The notes below the pieces were generated by a model. The model had not been told where the DNA came from. It saw nothing but the letters and a program-made list of their open reading frames with translations, and made no database searches. From assembly GCF_024347195.1 (NCBI RefSeq), contig NZ_AP025281.1:3658001-3722000 (forward strand): a stretch of DNA of 64,000 nucleotides, read 5' to 3'. The DNA is from Aliamphritea hakodatensis (GTDB lineage Bacteria; Pseudomonadota; Gammaproteobacteria; Pseudomonadales; Balneatricaceae). The translations under genes were made by a program, and so were the position numbers. Every line of letters starts with the position of its first letter. The stretch's first letter is position 1. This document shows positions 18,299 through 25,828 of this stretch, one piece after another.

Positions 18299-20045
18299 AG
18301 ACCACCTCCTCAGCTACCGACATTTCGGCCTGAGCACAAAGCGCTTGATAATAAGGACAGGCAACTGCCAGCTCAGCCGGAGAACCATCGCCCACAACCC
18401 GCCCGGCATCTATTACCAGAATCCGGTCTGCCTGTTGTGCCATTGCCAGCCTGTGCGTCACGAAAACCATGGTCTTAGCGGCCAGCTCCGTAAACAGGCC
18501 GGACAACAGCTGCCGTTCAATACGGGCATCAAAAAAACTGGTCGCCTCATCAAACAGATAGATATCCGCCTCACGGACCAACACCCGCGCCAGCGCTATC
18601 CGCTGCTTTTCACCGCCACTCAGGCGGGCAACATGCCCCCCAAGTACGGTATCCAGCCCATCCGGCATTGCCTTCACGAAGGAAAGTGCCTGACTCAGTT
18701 GCAAAGCCCGCCAAACCTGCTCATCCGGAATTTGATCCCCCAGCGTGACATTTTCACGAAGTGTACGGTTGAAGATATGATTTTCCTGAAGCACGACACC
18801 AACACGACTGTTACGCTGATCGGCGTGATACTCTCCGGCATCCGTTCCGGCAAACAAAATCCGCCCCTGAGAAACCGGATAAAACCCGGCAAGCAGCTTA
18901 ATGAAAGTACTTTTTCCGGACCCGGAAGCACCGATAACAGCCACCTTTTCGCCCGGCTTGATGGCCAGCGAAATCTGCTGTAATACCGGAGCCTCCCGCT
19001 CAGGAAACGCAAAACTCAAATCCTCTGTTACCACCGGCGGCACCGACCCTGGCCAATCGGTCTGTCCAGTCACAGACTGGACACATGATTCCAGATCTTC
19101 AATTCGCCGCACGCCCTGCAAAATCTGATTCAAAAAACCCATAAACATCAGCAAGCTGTACAGCGGCTCCGTCAGAAGCAGCCCCAGCATCATGAACAGC
19201 AAGAAGGTTGCTATCCCCATATCACCCTGCAGCGTCAGCCAGGCCGCAAGAGGCAACAGCACCACCAGCCCCACATCCAGAGACACCTTCAACACTGAAA
19301 ACGGCCAGCTGGCCCCTTTCATCCAACCTTCCACCACTGACTTGTAACGGCTGATACTGTCAGTCAGCTGGGGCATATTTTCACGGGCCCCGGGCAACAT
19401 ACGTAATGCCGCGGTTCCCCGAATCACCTCTGCTGAACTTCGGTTTAACGCCTCCAGAACCTCATAATAATCACTGGCCCGGGCCTCAAAACCACGAAAC
19501 AGAATCCCCTGCAGAACAAACGCCAGAGGTAAAGGCAGCAAAGCCACCAAAGCCAGCCGCCAGTCAAAGTAAAACAGCACACCGGCCGCCAGTACCGGCA
19601 TCAATAGCGCCGCCAGCAAATCCGTCACATGATGGGCTATAAACAACTCAATCCGGTTGATGTCTTCATGCAATACCTGATGAATACTGGCACTGTGACG
19701 CTTACCTATCAGCCCTGGTGACAACCTCAGTAAACGCTCAGCCAGCTGGACTTTAATTTCCGCTGACAAATGAAACGCCGCTTTATGACTCAGCAAGGCC
19801 GATACAAAGAAAAAAACATAAGAGAGCAGAGCAGCACCAGAGGCCTGCACGGCCAGCAGAACAGCATCCGACCGGTTCAGATCCTGATCCACCATCCCGT
19901 CAATCAGCCGGTACACAAACAATACAACCGCCAATGCCGCGACAACACGCAGCACCGTTAAAACACCTGCCCCGGCCAACATCACCTGTTGCCTGCCTGC
20001 AATATTCAAAAGCCATTTGAGACTTGTAACCGCCCGCCCCTGCAT
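18291..20045 (-). CDS. ybtP: ABC half-transporter, permease-ATPase fusion (YbtP-like)
   Basis: The frame extends to 20111, but ATG 20045 has a strong GGGGAGG ribosome-binding site about 9 bases upstream, giving 584 residues. It has an N-terminal exporter-type membrane domain with about six helices and a C-terminal ATPase with Walker A GASGSGKST, signature LSGGEKQRIALARVL and Walker B IYLFDEATSFFD. It is the first gene of an ABC-ABC-AraC unit. Its roughly 220-bp upstream region carries a weak Fur-like repeat and a possible activator site. By analogy with YbtP it would partner the next gene to import ferric siderophore from the periplasm. Confidence 0.9.
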   Translation of the reverse strand: MQGRAVTSLKWLLNIAGRQQVMLAGAGVLTVLRVVAALAVVLFVYRLIDGMVDQDLNRSDAVLLAVQASGAALLSYVFFFVSALLSHKAAFHLSAEIKVQLAERLLRLSPGLIGKRHSASIHQVLHEDINRIELFIAHHVTDLLAALLMPVLAAGVLFYFDWRLALVALLPLPLAFVLQGILFRGFEARASDYYEVLEALNRSSAEVIRGTAALRMLPGARENMPQLTDSISRYKSVVEGWMKGASWPFSVLKVSLDVGLVVLLPLAAWLTLQGDMGIATFLLFMMLGLLLTEPLYSLLMFMGFLNQILQGVRRIEDLESCVQSVTGQTDWPGSVPPVVTEDLSFAFPEREAPVLQQISLAIKPGEKVAVIGASGSGKSTFIKLLAGFYPVSQGRILFAGTDAGEYHADQRNSRVGVVLQENHIFNRTLRENVTLGDQIPDEQVWRALQLSQALSFVKAMPDGLDTVLGGHVARLSGGEKQRIALARVLVREADIYLFDEATSFFDARIERQLLSGLFTELAAKTMVFVTHRLAMAQQADRILVIDAGRVVGDGSPAELAVACPYYQALCAQAEMSVAEEVVCA

Positions 20046-20133
20046 CGTTGCCTTACCTCCCCTGTTCTGAGGAGGCCTACTATGGCAAAGCCGATAAAAA
20101 TAACTGCTCAATAAGGATATCTTTCAGAAAGTA

Positions 20134-20143
20134 CTTACGCCTT
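20134..20143 (+). promoter_or_regulatory. Near match to the cluster activator site
   Basis: CTTACGCCTT upstream of the ABC pair resembles ATTACGCTT of the receptor and irp2 promoters, with one inserted base and opposite orientation. AraC proteins can act from either orientation. Weak evidence by itself. Confidence 0.2.
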
Positions 20144-20162
20144 ATTTGAGTGATTCTCAATT
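20143..20162. promoter_or_regulatory. Possible Fur box upstream of the ABC pair
   Basis: TTGAG-TGATT-CTCAA is a perfect 5-5-5 inverted repeat about 100 bp upstream of the YbtP-like start. On the minus strand its core TGAGAATCA is close to the TGATAATCA part of Fur sites, but the outer half matches poorly. Iron control of this promoter is expected from the pathway. Confidence 0.4.
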
Positions 20163-20269
20163 ACATTAAAAAGGTAACCACCACCGTGTCTGCAAACATC
20201 TGGCGTTTACATCTGAAAACACGTAAAAAATTCGGCAGAAAGGCGGGCAGAGGCTGACAGAAATGAAAT

Positions 20270-21226
20270 TCAGTCAGCCTGGCTATTGCCTGATGATTGT
20301 GAACGGGACATCACTGAAGGCGAACACCCAAAAGCCTTTTTAAACGCCGCGGCAAAATGGCCATGATTTGAATAGCCCACTTCCTGAGCCACAAAAGACA
20401 CCGGGAGTTGCTGTTCCAGAAGTACTTTTGCTTCGGCCATCCGGCGTTGCAACATATACTGATGCACCGTGGTATTGAGTTCTCTGCGAAACCAGAGTTT
20501 TAATGATGTTTCATTGGTCCCGGACCGTTTAGCCAGCTCGGTGATTGTCAGAGGCTGGGCAAAGTCTTTATCAAGGATCTGTACTGCTTTCTCCAGAACA
20601 TCGCCGCTGTCATGCCTTGCCTGCCGTTGATTCACCTGCATCAGCTGACGGCAGGCATCACAGATAAAGGCATGGGCCAAATGGCTCTGCAACGGCGTAG
20701 GGGCCTGCATATTCAGCTGTAACAGCTTCTTCACCTGATGACACAACACCTTATCAGCAGGGCCAATGAGCATAAATGGCTCAGCATTGCGCAGCTGCTT
20801 AACCAGATCACTGTCCAGATTCATTATCTCCAGATAATCAATCAGTAAAGACCTTGGCACCTGCAGTGTAAATAAATCATTACTCTGATGCTGATAACGG
20901 CAAAAGCCTGAATACTCCTGGGCATAGCAGATCGCCAGCGAATTCCCCGGCAGAATTCTGGGCATATCAAGACCATTGATACGGTAATACACCGCCCCCT
21001 TCAGATTCAGCATGAAAGTAACCGAATCACTTTCTCCGTCATCAAAGGCTTCCAACTGAGTCAGAGCACGGAAACTGGCCGAAAAACCGGTTTGAACCAA
21101 ATCACAGTTCAGCACCCTGCTGCGGATAAATAAATCACAGCAGCGGTGCTGAACCTCTATATTCCCATTGGTCTGAATCGATTCGCTAACCATGTCCTGG
21201 TCAAAGGGAATACTGTAATACGACAT
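20270..21226 (-). CDS. AraC-family regulator at the head of the siderophore island
   Basis: ATG 21226 is chosen over a TTG seven codons upstream, giving 318 residues. The C-terminal AraC domain is clear (AQPLTITELAKRSGTNETS and EVGYSNHGHFAAAFKKAF, about residues 215-305). The N-terminal half resembles the variable sensing domain of YbtA/PchR-type activators and lacks the cysteine cluster of the other AraC protein. A near-perfect Fur box ends about 27 bp upstream of the start, so expression should be iron-repressed. Two AraC genes near the receptor is what I recall from piscibactin islands (araC1, araC2). Which one is the main activator cannot be told from sequence. Confidence 0.9.
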   Translation of the reverse strand: MSYYSIPFDQDMVSESIQTNGNIEVQHRCCDLFIRSRVLNCDLVQTGFSASFRALTQLEAFDDGESDSVTFMLNLKGAVYYRINGLDMPRILPGNSLAICYAQEYSGFCRYQHQSNDLFTLQVPRSLLIDYLEIMNLDSDLVKQLRNAEPFMLIGPADKVLCHQVKKLLQLNMQAPTPLQSHLAHAFICDACRQLMQVNQRQARHDSGDVLEKAVQILDKDFAQPLTITELAKRSGTNETSLKLWFRRELNTTVHQYMLQRRMAEAKVLLEQQLPVSFVAQEVGYSNHGHFAAAFKKAFGCSPSVMSRSQSSGNSQAD

Positions 21227-21252
21227 GACAGATCTCACTAAGGACAAATATA

Positions 21253-21271
21253 AATGATAATTATTATCACT
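21253..21271. promoter_or_regulatory. Fur box upstream of the AraC regulator
   Basis: The core TGATAAT-T-ATTATCA at 21255-21269 is a perfect 7-1-7 palindrome matching the classical Fur operator. It lies 27-45 bp upstream of the AraC ATG (minus strand), where bound Fur would block the promoter. This is the strongest direct sign of iron control in the island. Confidence 0.85.
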
Positions 21272-21322
21272 TATGTTTATTAATGTCCATGCTTAACTGC
21301 ATTCGTGAATGTACTCTCCCTC

Positions 21323-22525
21323 TCAGGAGTAATGCTTTGAAAGCTTTGTCTGCTGCCAGATAACCTCCATACCCGGTGCCGGATGCTCAGGCACCAGGCG
21401 GGCCAGTACCAGTGACACCCCGGCCATTGCCGCGCCGGTTAAAAACACGGCGGCCGGCGAAAATATCCATAGCAGACCATAGGCCGCCGGCAGCACCACC
21501 GCCGCAATATGGTTAATAGAAAAGGCAACCCCGGCGGTTGATGCCATATCTTTCGGATCAGCAATCTTCTGCAAATAGGTTTTCTGGGCAATCGCCATGG
21601 AAAACAGAATGTGATCCAGAATGTACAACCCCACGGCAATCCACGGATCAGACACAAAGGCATACGCGCCGAACACCAGCATCAGGCCGATATACTCCAG
21701 CGTCAGCGCCCGGCGCTCGCCCCAGTGGCCAATCAGCTTGCCGATCTTGGGTGCCAACAGCATATTCATAAATCCATTTGCCAAAAACAGCAGAGATATT
21801 TCCCCGGCACTGAAACCAAACTTTTCCACCATCAGGAAACCGGCGAACACCACAAAAATCTGTCGGCGGGCACCGCCCATAAAGGTCAGCGCGTAGTACA
21901 ACCAGTAACGCTTACGTAAAATCAGCTTTTTATGCTGTTCAACTTTTTCCGGAAAGTGCCGGAACCAACGCCAGCAAAACAGGGCAATCAGCATGGTAAT
22001 GCCGCCGCCGAGGAGATAGACCCACTCCATTGCCATGCCGGCCACATCCAGCGCCAGCCACACCAGCCCGAATGCCACCAGGCTGGCAAAAGAACGCACC
22101 GCCACCAGCTTACCCAGTTTATGCGCCGCGGTTTTCTTATCGAACCACTGTAGCGACAACGACTGGTTCATCGTCTCATAATAATGAAAGCCAATGGACA
22201 TCAGCACCGTGGTGCAATACAGCCCGACCTCCGTTGGAAAAAAGCCGGTTAATGCCGTTCCTAATCCCAGCAGCAACAGGGATACCAGCGCCAGTGTCTG
22301 CTCACGCATAAACACCAGCAACAACACAGCAGCAAACGCCATGAATCCCGGGATCTCCCGTAACGACTGCAGAATACCGATCTCCACACCCGTGAACGCG
22401 GCCCGCTCAATGACAAAATTGTTCAGCAGCGCCTGCCAGACACCAAATGAAATCGGCATCGACACCGCCATCAGCATCAGCAGCATTTCCGGGCTGCGCC
22501 AGTCAATTCCTTTAAACATACTCAT
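21323..22525 (-). CDS. MFS transporter, substrate unknown
   Basis: This 400-residue protein has about twelve hydrophobic helices and a basic central loop (HFPEKVEQHKKLILRKR, about residues 190-206), which fits the major facilitator fold. It is divergent from an AraC regulator across about 80 bp, a common arrangement for regulated efflux. It ends about 97 bp from the siderophore AraC gene, with the Fur box between, so it could be a border gene of the island. No substrate can be assigned. Confidence 0.8.
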   Translation of the reverse strand: MSMFKGIDWRSPEMLLMLMAVSMPISFGVWQALLNNFVIERAAFTGVEIGILQSLREIPGFMAFAAVLLLVFMREQTLALVSLLLLGLGTALTGFFPTEVGLYCTTVLMSIGFHYYETMNQSLSLQWFDKKTAAHKLGKLVAVRSFASLVAFGLVWLALDVAGMAMEWVYLLGGGITMLIALFCWRWFRHFPEKVEQHKKLILRKRYWLYYALTFMGGARRQIFVVFAGFLMVEKFGFSAGEISLLFLANGFMNMLLAPKIGKLIGHWGERRALTLEYIGLMLVFGAYAFVSDPWIAVGLYILDHILFSMAIAQKTYLQKIADPKDMASTAGVAFSINHIAAVVLPAAYGLLWIFSPAAVFLTGAAMAGVSLVLARLVPEHPAPGMEVIWQQTKLSKHYS

Positions 22526-22606
22526 ACATCACCCTGATCACTCTGAATTGCTCTTCATTACGCGGTCTACTTTAAAAGCTCTCCGATATGTCGTATATAA
22601 TCCACT

Positions 22607-23449
22607 ATGACAAAAAATAACGGAAAACAGACAAACAGAGCCCCCTGGCCAGCACACTGGATCAGCCCGGAAGATATCCAGGCCGGTTTACCGGAAGATG
22701 TCCCCCGTAAACTGGTGATCCGTCACTTCGGTCATGAAGCCAACCATTACTCCCCTTACCACTGCCATAGCTGGGGTCAGTTGCTGTTCATATCCGAAGG
22801 GCTGGTTCAGGTCAGCGCCCGGGATATCGGCCACTGGATTGTGCCGCCCCAGCGGGCGGTATGGATTCCCCCGTTCATCGAGCATGACGCTCTGTCACTG
22901 CAGCGCCTGCAAATGCACAACGTGTATCTGTGCCCGCAGGCGGCATCCGGTATGCCGAACCACTGTCAGGTGGTACATATCACCCCGTTGCTAAGGGAAT
23001 TAATTATGGCCCTGTCTAAACTGCCCCGTCTCTATGATGAAGAGGGTGCTGAAGGGCGGATGGTGGAGGTCTTTCTCGATCAGTTGAAAACCACCCCTGA
23101 AGTGCCCCTGCATCTGCCCCAACCTAAAAGTGAACGGCTGCAAACCCTGACCGTCAGCCTGCAACAAAACCCGGCGGATAACCGCCCCCTGCAGTACTGG
23201 GCAGATCAGATCGGTTGCAGCGAACGCACGTTAGCGCGGCGCTTTCATAAAGAAACCGGCATGACTTTCGGCCAGTGGCGTCAGCAGGCCCGGCTGCTGG
23301 AAGCCCTGAGCCGAATCGCCAGCGGCCAGTCCATTGCCAGCATCGCTCAGGACCTGGGCTACAGTAGCCAGAGCGCGTTTATCAGTATGTTCCGCAAAGC
23401 GCTGGGGAAAACGCCAGCCCGGTATTTTCAGCCAACTGACAGCACCTGA
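22607..23449 (+). CDS. AraC-family regulator with N-terminal cupin
   Basis: This 280-residue protein has an N-terminal cupin (HYSPYHCHSWGQLLFISEG with WIPP further on, about residues 45-100) and a C-terminal AraC DNA-binding domain (WADQIGCSERTLARRFHKE; DLGYSSQSAFISMFRKALG, about 185-275). The layout is that of short cupin-AraC repressor/activators that control an adjacent, divergently transcribed transporter. The MFS gene at 21323-22525 is therefore its probable target. The effector is unknown. Confidence 0.9.
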   Translation: MTKNNGKQTNRAPWPAHWISPEDIQAGLPEDVPRKLVIRHFGHEANHYSPYHCHSWGQLLFISEGLVQVSARDIGHWIVPPQRAVWIPPFIEHDALSLQRLQMHNVYLCPQAASGMPNHCQVVHITPLLRELIMALSKLPRLYDEEGAEGRMVEVFLDQLKTTPEVPLHLPQPKSERLQTLTVSLQQNPADNRPLQYWADQIGCSERTLARRFHKETGMTFGQWRQQARLLEALSRIASGQSIASIAQDLGYSSQSAFISMFRKALGKTPARYFQPTDST

Positions 23450-23574
23450 TACGTCAGCGCTAACACTATCATTTCATTCATATTTGCCTGCAAAACTCTC
23501 ATACACAGCCATATCCGCCCCGGGATTCTTGGGTTAGAATGCGGGCAATATTGTCTCACTGTAAGGTTGTTGCT

Positions 23575-24630
23575 ATGTCTAATCTGTTCACCCGTTTATT
23601 AAATGAACGCCCTTACCTGCTTGCTGACGGCGCCCTTGGTACCAACCTTTTCAAAATGGGCCTGCAAACCGGCGACGCGCCGGAACTCTGGAACACCGAC
23701 CACCCGGACCGCATTCAGGATCTGGCCCAGCAATTCATCGATGCCGGTTCAGACATTCTCCTGACCAACAGCTTCGGTGGCACCCGCTACCGCCTGAAAC
23801 TGCACAACGCTCAGGACCGGGTAGCAGAACTGAATGCAAAATCTGCCCAACTGTTAAAAGAACTGGCTGATGCCAGCGACCGTGAGATTGTTGTCGCCGG
23901 TTCAATGGGCCCAACCGGTGAAATTCTGGTGCCGGCCGGTACCCTGACATTTGAAGAAGCATACGACGCCTTCAAAGAACAGGCCGAAGCGCTGCAAGCC
24001 GGCGGTGTTGACGTGCTGTGGATCGAAACCATTTCCGACGCCACCGAAGCCAAAGCCGCTTATGATGCTGCAGCCAGCACCGGCCTGCCGGTGGTTTACA
24101 CCATGAGCATCGATACCAACGGCCGGACCATGATGGGTGTAACCCCGTCTGACCTGATTAAATTGAGCACCGAGCTGGATCACCCGCCGGGCGCCTGCGG
24201 TACCAACTGCGGTATCGGTGCCTCCGAAGTGGTTGCTGCCATCATGAACATGAAGAATGCTGCGGAACAGCAGGAGACAGATCCGGTACTGGTGGCAAAA
24301 GCCAACTGCGGTATTCCGGAATATGTTGACGGCAAGATCGTTTACAGCGGCACCCCTGAACTGATGGCACAGTACGCCCGTCTGGTCCGTGATGCGGGCG
24401 CTAAAATCATCGGCGGCTGCTGCGGTACATCTCCGGAACACATTGCCGCGATGCGTGATTCCCTCGACGGTTACGAGCCGGGCGAAACCCCGGATGTGGA
24501 AACCCTTGAAGCGCAGCTCGGCCCGATCACCCAGGGTGCCAAAGCGCAGCTGGGCGGCGACCTGAGTGTGGCCGGCGGCTCTCTCAGCGGCAGTGGCCGT
24601 GAACGCCGTTCCCGCCGCACCCGTAAGTAA
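23575..24630 (+). CDS. Betaine-homocysteine S-methyltransferase-like enzyme
   Basis: This 351-residue cytosolic protein belongs to the Zn-dependent homocysteine S-methyltransferase family. The zinc site is visible as GTNCGIG (about 213) and IIGGCCGTSP (about 280), with LADGALGTNLF at the N-terminus. Betaine is the likely methyl donor judging from length and overall pattern, giving methionine and dimethylglycine; S-methylmethionine is the alternative. ATG 23575 is chosen because AAGGT precedes it and family N-terminal sequence begins there; an in-frame ATG at 23539 would add 12 unlikely residues. The C-terminus is an unusual basic Gly/Ser/Arg tail. A strong terminator follows; it appears monocistronic. 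Confidence 0.88.
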   Translation: MSNLFTRLLNERPYLLADGALGTNLFKMGLQTGDAPELWNTDHPDRIQDLAQQFIDAGSDILLTNSFGGTRYRLKLHNAQDRVAELNAKSAQLLKELADASDREIVVAGSMGPTGEILVPAGTLTFEEAYDAFKEQAEALQAGGVDVLWIETISDATEAKAAYDAAASTGLPVVYTMSIDTNGRTMMGVTPSDLIKLSTELDHPPGACGTNCGIGASEVVAAIMNMKNAAEQQETDPVLVAKANCGIPEYVDGKIVYSGTPELMAQYARLVRDAGAKIIGGCCGTSPEHIAAMRDSLDGYEPGETPDVETLEAQLGPITQGAKAQLGGDLSVAGGSLSGSGRERRSRRTRK

Positions 24631-24652
24631 TCACGTCTACTCTGAACTCTGC

Positions 24653-24685
24653 AAAAGCCCGGCTGATTTCAGCCGGGCTTTTTTA
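24653..24685 (+). terminator. Intrinsic terminator after the homocysteine methyltransferase
   Basis: AGCCCGGCTGA-TT-TCAGCCGGGCT forms a perfect long stem followed by a U-tract, starting 23 bp after the stop codon. Confidence 0.93.
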
Positions 24686-25042
24686 TACCCAATATTTAAC
24701 ACCTGCTTTACCTCCCTCAGTCACCATGGCCACTGCTCGCGCATCACCGGCGCTGCGATTAACTGTCGACAAATCGCCCAATAACCAATCCATTCCAGCC
24801 TTTCTTGTCTGATCCGGACAACGACTATAAGGATATACCCACCACATACCGGCAAGTACCCACAACGGGGAATCCTGCTGTAACACGTGTTTTATATATA
24901 GTATGTTAAGCCTTCAGTGTTAGGGCTTTGGCCTGACGGACGAGCTTAATCAGGGAGTTATAACTCCCGAACAGCCAGCACTTTGCGGCTATAACAGCGT
25001 TTTCATCGGTTTCCTTACCCGTCGTACAAAGGATGGTAGTAC
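24686..25042. other. Intergenic region with one perfect palindrome
   Basis: These 357 bp lie upstream of the binding-protein/GGDEF-EAL operon. A 67-codon minus-strand frame is present but has no recognisable product. The only clear structure is the 16-bp perfect palindrome GGGAGTTATAACTCCC at 24953-24968. I looked for a c-di-GMP riboswitch and did not find its conserved core. A ribosome-binding site (AAAGGATGG) precedes the next gene. Confidence 0.5.
24953..24968. promoter_or_regulatory. Perfect 16-bp palindrome, possible operator
   Basis: GGGAGTTATAACTCCC lies 75-90 bp upstream of the binding-protein start. A perfect two-fold symmetric site of this size suits a dimeric regulator. Confidence 0.35.
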
Positions 25043-25807
25043 ATGAATCGCAAGACCGGATCTACCCACAGAATGTCTTTACTCATACTGTTCGTAACCA
25101 GTCTGTTGGCCGTATCGGTTAAAGCGTCTGAGTTAAAGATATTTGCCAGCCATTACCCCCCGTTTGACATTGCCGACAATCCGCTGACTCCCGGCTTTGA
25201 TGTTGAAGTAACAGAAGCAGCGTTTGCCGCCTCAGACATTGATGTAAACGTGGAGTTTCGCCCCTGGGCCCGGATTATGCGGGATGTTCAGGCCGGCACG
25301 GCAACAGCAGCGGTAACTTGCAGCGTCAATGCTGAGCGCCGCAAACAGCTCTACTACAGCGACGAGATCAGCAGTAGTCAGGTGGGGCTGATCAGCCTGA
25401 AAACGCTGGATACCGGTGCCATCAGGTCACTGGACGATTTACGAAACTACCGGGTGGTATCAGTCAACGGGTATGCGACCCAGACTGAACTGATAAACAG
25501 GAACATCAACACACTGAACGTGAACCGCATGGATGAAGCCATCAACCTCATCGCCCGCCAGCGTCAGGATATTTTTTATATCGGACGCGAAGCCGCCCTG
25601 TTTATTGCCAACCAACTGGGCCTCGCCCAAAAAATTAAATTTACCCCGCTGGCCGAAAAACCCACCCTCAAACTGTATGTGTGCTTCAGTAAACAGTGGC
25701 CGGGGGTTCAGCAACTGATCAGCAAATTCAACCAGGGCTTACAACGGATCCGTACTAACGGCGTTTTTCAGGAGATACACGCACGCTATGGTCTTACACC
25801 TTTTTAA
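25043..25807 (+). CDS. Periplasmic solute-binding protein (SBP_bac_3 type)
   Basis: This 254-residue protein has a signal peptide (about residues 1-28, hydrophobic LLILFVTSLLAVSV then KASE) and the two-lobe family-3 binding fold: LKIFASHYPPFDI near the N-terminus, GFDVEV, FRPWARIMRDVQAG, YYSDEI and FNQGLQRIRTNGVFQEI near the C-terminus. No ABC permease or ATPase is adjacent. It is followed 21 bp later by a membrane GGDEF-EAL protein, which suggests it delivers a ligand signal rather than feeding a transporter. The ligand is unknown; amino acids or small organic acids are typical. Confidence 0.88.
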   Translation: MNRKTGSTHRMSLLILFVTSLLAVSVKASELKIFASHYPPFDIADNPLTPGFDVEVTEAAFAASDIDVNVEFRPWARIMRDVQAGTATAAVTCSVNAERRKQLYYSDEISSSQVGLISLKTLDTGAIRSLDDLRNYRVVSVNGYATQTELINRNINTLNVNRMDEAINLIARQRQDIFYIGREAALFIANQLGLAQKIKFTPLAEKPTLKLYVCFSKQWPGVQQLISKFNQGLQRIRTNGVFQEIHARYGLTPF

Positions 25808-25828
25808 CCCGTCCCGGGGACTGCAGAC

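Noticed and set aside
23902..24441. 179-codon minus-strand frame inside the homocysteine methyltransferase gene
   Set aside because: It is antisense to a clearly conserved enzyme; long shadow frames are common in GC-rich codons.
24683..24886. 67-codon minus-strand open frame after the homocysteine methyltransferase
   Set aside because: No recognisable motif or good ribosome-binding site, and it runs into the terminator hairpin.
24686..25042. c-di-GMP riboswitch upstream of the GGDEF-EAL operon
   Set aside because: The conserved GEMM core bases are not present; only a palindrome is seen.
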